DNA from: Chloroflexota bacterium
GTDB lineage: Bacteria; Chloroflexota; Dehalococcoidia; UBA1151
Length of the DNA: 5,975 nt
Direction of reading: 5' to 3'
Assembly: GCA_022561735.1 (NCBI GenBank)
Contig: JADFQR010000093.1
Span: forward strand, 1-5,975
Shown here: positions 1-5,975 of the stretch, piece by piece
How positions within the stretch are numbered: position 1 is the stretch's first letter
Layout: the number at the start of each line of letters is the position of its first letter
Notes under the pieces: model-generated
What the model was told of the DNA's origin: nothing
The model's input: only the letters and a program-made list of their open reading frames with translations
The model's database searches: none
Position numbers and translations under genes: made by a program

Positions 1-2244
1 GTCGTGACCGCCGTTCTCGCCCTGCTGTTCTTCGACAATGTTCGATACCACCTCGGCTGGTCGGCGCTTCCGTTAGCGGCGTGGACCGCTGCGGCGGTCA
101 TCATCCTGAACGTCAAGCCGCGTTTGATCGCCACGCACTGGCGGTACACCGTAGCGGTCACGTTTTTGGGATTGGCGGTCGTCGGCGTACTGGGCGCAAT
201 CCAGACGCCCGGTTATTTCGCCAGCAGCGCCACCATCAACCAGTCGCTGGGCGGGTCCTTTGGCAACGCCATCACCCGCTGGCCGGCAGAGTGGTCCGTC
301 AACGGGGGAACGGCGAGTCAGATCACACTTGCCGCCGCCCGGATCGTCGTCCTCATCGTCATCGCCGCCGCCGTCACGCGGCCTCGCCAGGCGCTTACCG
401 GCCTCCGCCTTGCCGGTACCGGCCTTGTGGCGCTCGGAGTGCTGCTTATCGCCGCAGGCGCTGGCCTGCTGACGCGCTTTTCTGAGTGGCGTGCCGCTCG
501 ACGGGAGGCCAGGCGAACGGCCGAGGATCTTGAGAGCGCATCAGCGGCGATGGGCACCGAGGCCGAACAGATAGAACACCCTTCGTTCGTCACAGGCAAA
601 CCTGATCCGCCGCTCGCCGGGAACGTTACGCCGGAGATGAGCGTCGTAGACGATTCCGAGAATCCTGTCCCCGGGACCGGCGTAACCGATATCGAAGCCC
701 CGGCCGACGACGAAGCTGCGGACGATGACCCGGACGGCCTGAATCCGCCCCTCGTTCCGGTTCTGCCACCCTTCCTCCACGTCCCCCCGTTCGTCTGGCC
801 ACTCCCGTCCGTCGGCATACTCAAGACCGCGCCGTCCGGCGGGATTCCCGAGTCAGAAATCGAAGCAACCTCGGAGCTGATCGTCGAGTCCCTGGCCGAA
901 CACGGGATTGAGGTCTCTGTTGGTGAGGTCAGGGTCGGTCCTCGGGTGACGATGTACGGGCTGGTGCCGGGCTGGGGCCGCGGTCGCGGGTCGCGTGAGG
1001 TCGCAGCGGTGGCCGGGGAGGCGGGAAAGCCGGCGCCCGGACGCCAGCGGGTAAGGGTTGACAACATCCTGGCGCGTGAAAAAGACCTGGCGCTTGCCCT
1101 CGCGTCTCCCAGCCTGCGCTTCGAGGCGCCGGTGCCGGGAGCTTCGCTTGTCGGCATCGAGGTGCCGAACTCGGTGCCGTCAGCGGTCACGCTGCGCACC
1201 GTCATGGACTCGGATGCGTACAAGGAGTTCGAGGCTGACGCACCGTTGCCAGTTCCGCTCGGCGTTGGCAGCGGCGGCGAGAACATCATTATCGATCTGA
1301 CCCGCATGCCCCACCTGCTGGTCGCGGGCGCCACCGGGTCCGGCAAGAGCGTGTGCATGAACAGCATCGCCACCGGCCTCCTGATGAGCCGCACGCCGGA
1401 ACAGGTCCGTATCGTGATGATTGACCCCAAACGCGTCGAGCTGACGCCGTACGCCGGCGTGCCGCACCTGTACGCGCCGCCGGTTGTTGAGCCGGACGTT
1501 GCTGTCGGGATACTGAAGGCGCTCGTGGAGGAGATGACGGACCGCTTCAAAGTGCTTGAAAGCGCCGGGGTCCGTAACATCATTTCCTACAACGACCAGG
1601 CCGTGACGAAGATGCCCTACCTGGTCATCATGGTGGACGAGCTAGCGGACCTGATGCTGTCCGCCGCATCGGAGGTCGAGCGCCTGCTCTGCCGTCTTGC
1701 GCAACTTGGCCGCGCAACCGGTATTCACCTGGTCATCGCCACCCAGCGACCGTCCGTTGACGTAGTGACCGGGCTGATCAAGGCTAATTTCCCCAGCCGC
1801 ATCTCGTTCAGCGTGAGCTCGCAGATCGATTCCCGGACGATCATCGACGGCGTTGGAGCGGAGAAGTTGCTTGGCAAGGGCGACATGCTGTTTCTGCCCA
1901 TCGACCGGCCGAAGCCGCTGCGCATCCAGGGTGCGTTCCTCGGTGATTCAGAAGTCGCCGCCGTGGTCGATTTCTGGAGGGCGGTCAAAGGCCCCAGGCT
2001 CCCGTCCATCGAGCCGGCGACAGCCTCGGCCGACACCGGTAATTTTGGCGATGGCGGCCACGACGGCGATTCGCTGTTCGACCGGGCGAGCGAGATGGCC
2101 GGCGCGCACAAAACCCTCTCCGTGTCACTGCTGCAGCGCCGGCTCCGCATCGGTTACCCGCGCGCCGCCCGGCTTATGGATGAACTGGAAGAGGCAGGCG
2201 TCGTTGGCACGGGTGAGCCAGGAAAACCGCGGCCCGTTCTCTAG
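1..2244 (+). CDS. ftsK: FtsK/SpoIIIE-family DNA translocase (5' end outside window)
   Basis: This is a membrane-anchored, ATP-driven double-stranded DNA pump that moves chromosome ends through the closing septum. Residues below count from the GTG at 4. The frame is also open at 1-3 and begins inside a hydrophobic stretch, so the gene probably starts before the window. Hydrophobic segments at about 1-10, 17-37, 48-66, 107-125 and 136-156 form the membrane domain. A Pro- and acid-rich linker follows (about 160-260) and ends in a WPLPSVGIL motif (265-273). The alpha subdomain starts near 280. The RecA-like motor has Walker A GATGSGKS (442-449), MIDPKRVE, Walker B with D545-E546, the TQRPSVDVVTG motif (580-590) and a GKGDMLF motif (624-630). 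A winged-helix gamma domain (about 689-740) would read DNA polarity signals and recruit XerCD. An extra segment of about 25 residues (324-348) sits between the alpha strands. The gene ends with TAG. The family call is secure; the start is not visible. Confidence 0.96.
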   Translation, partial: VVTAVLALLFFDNVRYHLGWSALPLAAWTAAAVIILNVKPRLIATHWRYTVAVTFLGLAVVGVLGAIQTPGYFASSATINQSLGGSFGNAITRWPAEWSVNGGTASQITLAAARIVVLIVIAAAVTRPRQALTGLRLAGTGLVALGVLLIAAGAGLLTRFSEWRAARREARRTAEDLESASAAMGTEAEQIEHPSFVTGKPDPPLAGNVTPEMSVVDDSENPVPGTGVTDIEAPADDEAADDDPDGLNPPLVPVLPPFLHVPPFVWPLPSVGILKTAPSGGIPESEIEATSELIVESLAEHGIEVSVGEVRVGPRVTMYGLVPGWGRGRGSREVAAVAGEAGKPAPGRQRVRVDNILAREKDLALALASPSLRFEAPVPGASLVGIEVPNSVPSAVTLRTVMDSDAYKEFEADAPLPVPLGVGSGGENIIIDLTRMPHLLVAGATGSGKSVCMNSIATGLLMSRTPEQVRIVMIDPKRVELTPYAGVPHLYAPPVVEPDVAVGILKALVEEMTDRFKVLESAGVRNIISYNDQAVTKMPYLVIMVDELADLMLSAASEVERLLCRLAQLGRATGIHLVIATQRPSVDVVTGLIKANFPSRISFSVSSQIDSRTIIDGVGAEKLLGKGDMLFLPIDRPKPLRIQGAFLGDSEVAAVVDFWRAVKGPRLPSIEPATASADTGNFGDGGHDGDSLFDRASEMAGAHKTLSVSLLQRRLRIGYPRAARLMDELEEAGVVGTGEPGKPRPVL

Positions 2245-2421
2245 GCGTCGGGGCTTCCAGCGGGCAACGAGAGCGTCATTGTGCCGGGGCATCATCCCGG
2301 GACGTTGTTTGGCCACAGGTGAACGGCGGGTCTCTGGCGTGATTGGCCGGTGTCAGCCCCCAGCGCCACTTCCCAATGCCATCCTCCGGGAAAGCGCGGT
2401 AACCTTGGATAGAGGTCGCCC
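2245..2421. other. ftsK-accDA intergenic gap
   Basis: These 177 bases separate the two plus-strand genes. I see no convincing -35/-10 pair, no tRNA-like fold and no small reading frame with a ribosome site. A weak 5-bp inverted repeat (2284-2288 with 2296-2300) is followed by a mixed G/T stretch and is too short to call a terminator. The gap is long enough to hold a promoter for accDA that I cannot recognise. Confidence 0.5.
2412..2416 (+). promoter_or_regulatory. ribosome binding site of accDA
   Basis: GAGGT lies five bases before the GTG at 2422. It is the only purine-rich Shine-Dalgarno-like match just before the reading frame, and it supports this GTG as the start. From there, 30 residues precede the first zinc-finger cysteine, which is a normal lead for AccD. 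Confidence 0.55.
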
Positions 2422-4281
2422 GTGACGAATATCACTCCACTGTTCCCAGGTCAGGATCTTCCTGACGGCGCAGAACCACGTGAGCTTGACCTCGAAGGCG
2501 TTCGGGAGACCTGTCTCGCATGTGGCGGGTCGCTGCTGGACAGCCCTACCTACGACCGCTACCTGGTCTGCCCGCGCTGCCGGTTTCACTACACCATGTC
2601 CGCACGGCGGCGGGTCGAGATGCTCGCCGACGCCGGAACCTTCCACGAGACCTCGCGCTGGATCAGGTCACTCGATCCGCTCTCGTTCTCTGCGAGAGTT
2701 CCCTACCGGGACAGGTTGCTCCGGGACCAGGACCGCACCGGGCTGACCGAGGCCGTGATAACCGGGGTCTGCACGGTCGGTGGGACGCCGACGATCCTGA
2801 TCGTCCTGGACTTCGGCTTCCTTGGCGGAAGCATGGGCCTTGTCGTGGGAGAAAAGGTCGCCCTTGCGCTGCAACTGGCTGCGCGCAAGCGTTACCCGGC
2901 CGTCGCCGTCATCAACAGCGGCGGCGCTCGCATCCAGGAAGGCGTCCTTTCGCTCATGCAGATGGCGAAGACGACCGTCGCCGCCAACGAGATGCACCGG
3001 CGCGGCGTTCCCCTGATCTCGGTCCTCGGAGACCCGGCGACGGGGCAGGTCTACGCCTCGTTCGGCACGCAGGCTGACCTGATTTTTGCGGAGCCGGGCG
3101 CACACGTGGGGTTCGCTCCGTTCCGGGCCGTCAAAGAACATGCCGGCGCCTCGTTAACCGCCGGTCAGCACACGGCGGAGGTCCACTTCCGGAACGGCAT
3201 GCTCGATGGCGTGGTCGACAGGGAGCGGATCAAGCACGTCGTCTCCACCGTGCTGGAACTCTTGAGGCCGGAGTTCCGGCTCACCAAGCGACGCCGCGGC
3301 CGGCCGCCGCGGACACGTCCGCGGCGCATGGAAGCGTGGGAGATGGTGCAACTCGCCCGTCACCCGGAGCGTCCGACGGCGCGCCATTTTATTGACCATG
3401 TGTTCGCCAATCTCGTGGAACTTCACGGAGACCGGCAGTACGCCGACGCGTCGGAGGTCATCACCGGCGTAGCGCGGTTGGCCGGGCAGTCGGTCGTGGT
3501 GATCGGGCAGGAGAAAACGCCGCCGAGTGGCATCGTCTCGTCCTCGGAAGACGACACGCCGACGGGCCTGTCCGCCAGCGGCTCAATCACGCCAGAGGGT
3601 TTCGGCAAGGCGCGTCGCGCCATCCGGTTCGCTGACCGGTTCAACCTGCCGATCGTCATCCTCGTGGATACGCCCGGGTCTGCGCTCGACCTGGAGGCGT
3701 GGGAGCGCGGCCAGGCGCACGCCATCTCGCAGACAATATCGACCCTCCTGGACGTCGAAGTCCCGACCATCTCCGTGTTGATCGGTGAGGGCGGAAGTGA
3801 AGCGGCGCTCGCGTTCGCCGTGACGGACCGCGTGTTGATGCTCCAGAACGCCATCTACACGCCCATATCCCCTGAACGTGCGGCGGCGGCGGAGCTGCGG
3901 GATTCGAGCGCCGCCGAGCAGGTGGTTGACGCGCTTCGGCTGACCTCCGTAGACAGTCGCCGGATGGGCATCATTGACGACATCGTGAGGGAGCCTGACG
4001 GCGGGGCGCACCGCGACCCGTTGGAGGCGGCACGCCTGCTCAAACGGGCGCTGATGATCGAGATTACGGAGATCGTGGAACGGCATCGCCGGACGCTCGT
4101 TAGACGCCGCCATCGGAAGTACAGGCACATCGGAGAGTCCGGCCGGCCGTTCCGGTCCGCGCTAAGGCGCGAGTTGACCGTCTGGCGGAGGGCCCTTGGC
4201 GCCAGCGTCCGCGCCCTGAGAACCAGCGCCGATGCCGAGGTTCCGGTGAGTTCCGGCGCGGACGCCGAGCCGGACGACTAA
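2422..4281 (+). CDS. accDA: Acetyl-CoA carboxylase carboxyltransferase, fused beta (AccD) and alpha (AccA) subunits
   Basis: This cytoplasmic enzyme transfers the carboxyl group from carboxybiotin on BCCP to acetyl-CoA, giving malonyl-CoA for fatty acid synthesis. The usual two subunits are joined in 619 residues. The AccD half (1 to about 285) has a four-cysteine zinc finger (C31, C34, C50, C53), a FLGGSMG motif and SGGARIQE (166-173), whose glycines form one oxyanion hole. A basic linker (289-302) leads to the AccA half (about 303-575), recognised by AWEMVQLARHP, ELHGDRQYAD, a DTPG motif (416-419), ERGQ (428-431), GEGGS (455-459) and GGAHRDP. The first 58 or so residues of classical AccA are absent. 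The glycines after GEGGS are replaced by E460-A461, and SPEG reads SPER (R486). A basic then acidic tail of about 45 residues follows. No biotin carboxylase or BCCP gene is in the window. The family is clear; full activity of the alpha site is uncertain. Confidence 0.93.
   Translation: MTNITPLFPGQDLPDGAEPRELDLEGVRETCLACGGSLLDSPTYDRYLVCPRCRFHYTMSARRRVEMLADAGTFHETSRWIRSLDPLSFSARVPYRDRLLRDQDRTGLTEAVITGVCTVGGTPTILIVLDFGFLGGSMGLVVGEKVALALQLAARKRYPAVAVINSGGARIQEGVLSLMQMAKTTVAANEMHRRGVPLISVLGDPATGQVYASFGTQADLIFAEPGAHVGFAPFRAVKEHAGASLTAGQHTAEVHFRNGMLDGVVDRERIKHVVSTVLELLRPEFRLTKRRRGRPPRTRPRRMEAWEMVQLARHPERPTARHFIDHVFANLVELHGDRQYADASEVITGVARLAGQSVVVIGQEKTPPSGIVSSSEDDTPTGLSASGSITPEGFGKARRAIRFADRFNLPIVILVDTPGSALDLEAWERGQAHAISQTISTLLDVEVPTISVLIGEGGSEAALAFAVTDRVLMLQNAIYTPISPERAAAAELRDSSAAEQVVDALRLTSVDSRRMGIIDDIVREPDGGAHRDPLEAARLLKRALMIEITEIVERHRRTLVRRRHRKYRHIGESGRPFRSALRRELTVWRRALGASVRALRTSADAEVPVSSGADAEPDD
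3296..3326. repeat. Overlapping palindromes at the AccD/AccA junction
   Basis: A perfect 12-bp palindrome (3296-3307, GCGGCCGGCCGC) abuts a perfect 10-bp inverted repeat (3305-3314 with 3317-3326) separated by two bases. As RNA, the second could fold as a 9-bp GC-rich stem with a 4-base loop. The region encodes the Arg/Pro-rich linker and ends just before the ATG codon for M303, where AccA similarity begins. CGN and CCN codons produce GC palindromes easily, so function is unproven. Confidence 0.5.
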
Positions 4282-4376
4282 AAGCCGGCGTTGCGGAGCC
4301 GGGTTGGACCCGTGAAAAGCGGCTGAGAGGCTCAACTGAGGCAACGCGCCCCCAAATGAAAACCCCGGCGGGGGTA
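4282..4376. other. Convergent intergenic gap
   Basis: These 95 bases lie between the stop of accDA and the stop of the minus-strand phosphatase. The gap holds a 5-bp plus-strand inverted repeat with a 3-base loop (4300-4304 with 4308-4312), not followed by T residues, and the minus-strand terminator-like hairpin listed separately. No gene is visible. Confidence 0.6.
4359..4375 (-). terminator. Probable intrinsic terminator of the dehydrogenase-phosphatase pair
   Basis: Read on the minus strand, a 5-bp stem (ACCCC with GGGGT, loop CGCC, at 4375-4362) runs directly into TTTT. It starts two bases after the phosphatase TGA. The stem is short but almost all GC. On the plus strand the same hairpin has no following T run, so it is not expected to stop accDA transcripts efficiently. 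Confidence 0.5.
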
Positions 4377-5141
4377 TCAAAATGATCGCCCCATCGGGGC
4401 CAGCACGAACCGCTCTATCGCCTCCGCGACGCCGTCTGAATCCACGTCGCCCACCGATTCCCTGGCCGCGGCGCGCACATCATCGGACGCTCCGCCCATC
4501 GCAACCGGCAGTCCCGCCACGTCGAACGCCTCGATGTCGTTGAGGGAGTCGCCCACGAACACCACGCCTCCAAGCGAAACCCCGAGCCGCTCCGCCCAGC
4601 TTCGCAGCCCGGAACCCTTGTCGATGCCGCGCCGGGTGTAGTTCAAGTACCAGCGTTCTCCGCCGTGACCGAGCGAAAGAATGGTCGATACGCCGTCGGG
4701 AGCCAGCGCCATCGCGTCCCGGACCGCACGCTCTTGCCGTTGCGGCGCGGCATTCCGGTCTGCCGTTGAGGTGGCGATCACCGTTATCTCCCACCGGTCA
4801 ATGTCCGCCACCCTTCGCACCATGTGCCATCCGTCCACGGCAAAGAACCGCATCTCGCTATCTCTCTCAAGCGCTGTTGTGATCCGCAGTGCGTCCTCCG
4901 GGGCGATGAGATGGGCCTCGATAGTCGTGTTGGTTGAAGGGTCCAGCAGCCGCGCTCCGTTGTCCGATATCTGCGGAGTCGTCAACCCGAGCTCCCGGGC
5001 GTACCGGGCGACATCCGCAGGCTCCCGCCCGGAAGCGATGGCGACCGGGACAACGGCCGCGGCTTTACGCACCGCCGCCGCCACGCGGGGGGAGAAGCGC
5101 TCGTTCCGGTCCAGAAGCGTTCCATCCAGGTCCAGGACCAG
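4377..5141 (-). CDS. Cof-type HAD-superfamily hydrolase (HAD-IIB phosphatase), start uncertain
   Basis: Members of this family use an aspartate nucleophile and Mg2+ to remove phosphate from sugar phosphates and other small metabolites in the cytoplasm. All four HAD motifs are present: motif I DLDGT at 5132-5118, motif II as the serine of ASGR (codon 5033-5031), motif III as the lysine of GIDKG (codon 4619-4617), and motif IV GDSLND (4553-4536). The segment between motifs II and III is long enough for a C2 cap. The first GTG in frame (5084) would delete motif I, so the gene must start further upstream. There is no ATG, GTG or TTG in this frame between 5084 and at least 5279. I placed the end at a CTG (5141), giving 254 residues. 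An ATA at 5183, with GAGGT six bases before it, would give 268. The gene follows the dehydrogenase directly, so translation is probably coupled. The family is firm, the substrate unknown and the start open. Confidence 0.85.
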   Translation of the reverse strand: MVLDLDGTLLDRNERFSPRVAAAVRKAAAVVPVAIASGREPADVARYARELGLTTPQISDNGARLLDPSTNTTIEAHLIAPEDALRITTALERDSEMRFFAVDGWHMVRRVADIDRWEITVIATSTADRNAAPQRQERAVRDAMALAPDGVSTILSLGHGGERWYLNYTRRGIDKGSGLRSWAERLGVSLGGVVFVGDSLNDIEAFDVAGLPVAMGGASDDVRAAARESVGDVDSDGVAEAIERFVLAPMGRSF

Positions 5142-5179
5142 CCCGGTCGCCCGCCAGGGGCCGGACCGCCTCGCGTGGT

Positions 5180-5975
5180 CTATGTCAGCACCTCGAACTG
5201 GCCTTCCGGCTCCCCGCCGGAGATCACCCGCCGGGCGTTCTGGTACGAAAATACCAGAGCGCGCTCCACGCGTTCCTCGCTGGAACCGGCGAGGTGCGGC
5301 GTGACCACTACGTTGTCCATCGACAGCAGGGGATTGTCCACGGGCGTCGGCTCCTCCTCAAACACATCTAGCCCGGCGGCGCGTATCTGCCCGTCGTTCA
5401 GCGCATCGATAAGGTCAGCCTCGTTCTGAACCGGCCCGCGGCAGGTGTTGATGAAGATCGCAGACTCCTTCATCAGCGAGAAGGCGCGGGCGTTCATGAA
5501 TCCCCGCGTCTCCGAGTAAAGCGGCACGTGCACCGTGACGATGTCCGAGGTCTCAAGCAACTCTTCGAACCCGACGCTGCGCACATCCAGCTCCGCTTCC
5601 ACCTCGGCCGGGATCGTCGCTGTGTCGAAATAGATCACCTCGGCAGGCCCGAACCCGCGCACCATTCCGGCCACGAGCCGGCCGATGTTGCCGAGCCCGA
5701 TGATCCCGATCGTCTTCCCTCCGATCTCGAACACGCCGGACCGCACCGGCTCCCGCCATGTGCCGTCGCGGACGCCCTCGACACCCGGTATGAACTTGTG
5801 CTGCACCGCCAGCATAAGTCCCAGTGCGTGCTCGGCGACCGACCGCGCGATCTGCGGCGAGTTGTTCGCCACGAAGATGCCCTGCTCACGGACCGCAGGC
5901 ACATCAATCCGGTCATACCCGGCGCTCATCAACTGGAGCATCTTCAGCTTTGGAAGTTGCAAGAGCTCATCGTGC
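5180..5975 (-). CDS. D-isomer-specific 2-hydroxyacid dehydrogenase (5' end outside window)
   Basis: This is an NAD(P)-dependent oxidoreductase that interconverts a 2-hydroxyacid and a 2-keto acid, in the phosphoglycerate dehydrogenase / glyoxylate-hydroxypyruvate reductase superfamily. The frame is open to the right edge (reading HDELLQLPKLK there), so roughly the first 50-60 residues of the catalytic domain are missing. The TTG at 5962 is internal. Visible parts in order are an SAGYD motif, the dinucleotide-binding GLGNIG (5698-5681) followed by an acidic residue ending the second strand (IYFD), and the catalytic triad. The triad is Arg in NTCRGP (codon 5440-5438), Glu in EEEP (codon 5353-5351) and His in TPHLAG (codon 5296-5294). 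The Arg-to-Glu spacing of 29 matches E. coli SerA. There is no C-terminal ACT domain, since the chain ends soon after the last helix, so this is not a full-length SerA of the regulated type. The TAG overlaps the phosphatase frame. Substrate is unknown. Confidence 0.92.
   Translation of the reverse strand, partial: HDELLQLPKLKMLQLMSAGYDRIDVPAVREQGIFVANNSPQIARSVAEHALGLMLAVQHKFIPGVEGVRDGTWREPVRSGVFEIGGKTIGIIGLGNIGRLVAGMVRGFGPAEVIYFDTATIPAEVEAELDVRSVGFEELLETSDIVTVHVPLYSETRGFMNARAFSLMKESAIFINTCRGPVQNEADLIDALNDGQIRAAGLDVFEEEPTPVDNPLLSMDNVVVTPHLAGSSEERVERALVFSYQNARRVISGGEPEGQFEVLT
5189..5194 (-). promoter_or_regulatory. Candidate ribosome binding site at the dehydrogenase/phosphatase junction
   Basis: On the minus strand GAGGTG (5194-5189) lies inside the last codons of the dehydrogenase. 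From the end of GAGGT it is six bases before an ATA codon (5183-5181) in the phosphatase frame. That ATA overlaps the dehydrogenase TAG (5182-5180), a geometry resembling an ATGA overlap. It may load ribosomes for the phosphatase, or simply be coding sequence (Glu-Val). Confidence 0.3.
5239..5258 (-). repeat. Small hairpin in the dehydrogenase 3' coding region
   Basis: A perfect 7-bp inverted repeat (5239-5245 with 5252-5258) would fold in the minus-strand mRNA with the loop UUUUCG. It lies about 55 bases before the dehydrogenase stop and upstream of the phosphatase start region. It may be chance within codons for LVFSYQN. Confidence 0.3.

Noticed and set aside
4..6. GTG as the true start of ftsK
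   Set aside because: It falls at the very edge inside a hydrophobic segment, and the frame is open before it. FtsK normally has a short cytoplasmic lead before its first membrane helix.
318..1583. Long minus-strand open frame of about 421 codons opposite ftsK
   Set aside because: It is antisense to well-conserved FtsK motifs, has a Ser/Thr/Arg/Pro-biased composition typical of a GC-rich shadow frame, and shows no recognisable domain.
2284..2300. Inverted repeat CCGGG/CCCGG after ftsK as a terminator
   Set aside because: It has only five base pairs with a 7-base loop, followed by a mixed G/T stretch and not a T run.
1853..2425. Plus-strand open frame crossing the ftsK stop and the intergenic gap
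   Set aside because: Most of it overlaps the FtsK C-terminus in another frame. Its translation is Arg/Ser/Pro-rich with no motif and no ribosome site, so it does not fill the gap.
4300..4312. CGGGT/ACCCG hairpin after accDA as a terminator
   Set aside because: The stem is short with a 3-base loop, and the next bases are TGAAAAGC with no T run on the plus strand.
5082..5084. GTG as the start of the HAD phosphatase
   Set aside because: It would exclude the catalytic DLDGT motif, which is encoded in the same open frame just upstream.
5960..5962. TTG as the start of the dehydrogenase
   Set aside because: The frame is open to the window edge and upstream codons continue a plausible family sequence. 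Starting here would remove most of the first catalytic-domain lobe.
1..5975. CRISPR arrays, tRNA or rRNA genes, insertion sequences, toxin-antitoxin or phage defence genes
   Set aside because: I read both strands and saw no spaced direct repeats, no tRNA-like folds, no transposase motifs and no small paired genes.

Overview
The window is GC-rich and densely coding. It contains four protein genes and no RNA genes, mobile elements, CRISPR arrays or long repeats. The gene content is core housekeeping and metabolism. A member of the Chloroflexota (Dehalococcoidia/SAR202-like) is my best guess. It rests on three things: the high GC content, an FtsK with an extra segment between its alpha and beta subdomains, and acetyl-CoA carboxylase carboxyltransferase beta and alpha units fused in one chain. 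This placement is inference from remembered family features, not from a search.

Layout: the first two genes are on the plus strand. Positions 1-2244 hold most of an FtsK/SpoIIIE DNA translocase whose N-terminus lies before the window. After a 177-base gap with no convincing promoter, 2422-4281 encodes a 619-residue AccD-AccA fusion, the carboxyltransferase that makes malonyl-CoA for fatty acid synthesis. The last two genes are on the minus strand and converge on accDA. A D-2-hydroxyacid dehydrogenase runs off the right edge (5975 down to 5180). It is followed without a gap by a Cof-type HAD phosphatase ending at 4377. A short GC hairpin with a four-T run just past the phosphatase stop is a plausible terminator for this pair. 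The convergent gap is 4282-4376.

The two strands look like independent transcription units. The plus-strand genes serve chromosome segregation and lipid synthesis. The minus-strand pair probably acts on small 2-hydroxyacids and phosphate esters, but neither substrate can be named from sequence.

No obviously new multi-gene system is present. Three points deserve a second look. (1) The AccA half of the fusion has lost glycines that are nearly invariant in classical AccA: the SGG of the oxyanion loop reads SEA, and SPEG reads SPER. The AccD half keeps its motifs. (2) The HAD phosphatase has its catalytic DLDGT motif upstream of the first ATG, GTG or TTG codon in its frame. Its true start must therefore be non-canonical, depend on coupling to the dehydrogenase stop, or reflect a sequence error. 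(3) The AccD/AccA junction is encoded by a strongly self-complementary stretch and carries a basic RGRP-containing linker.
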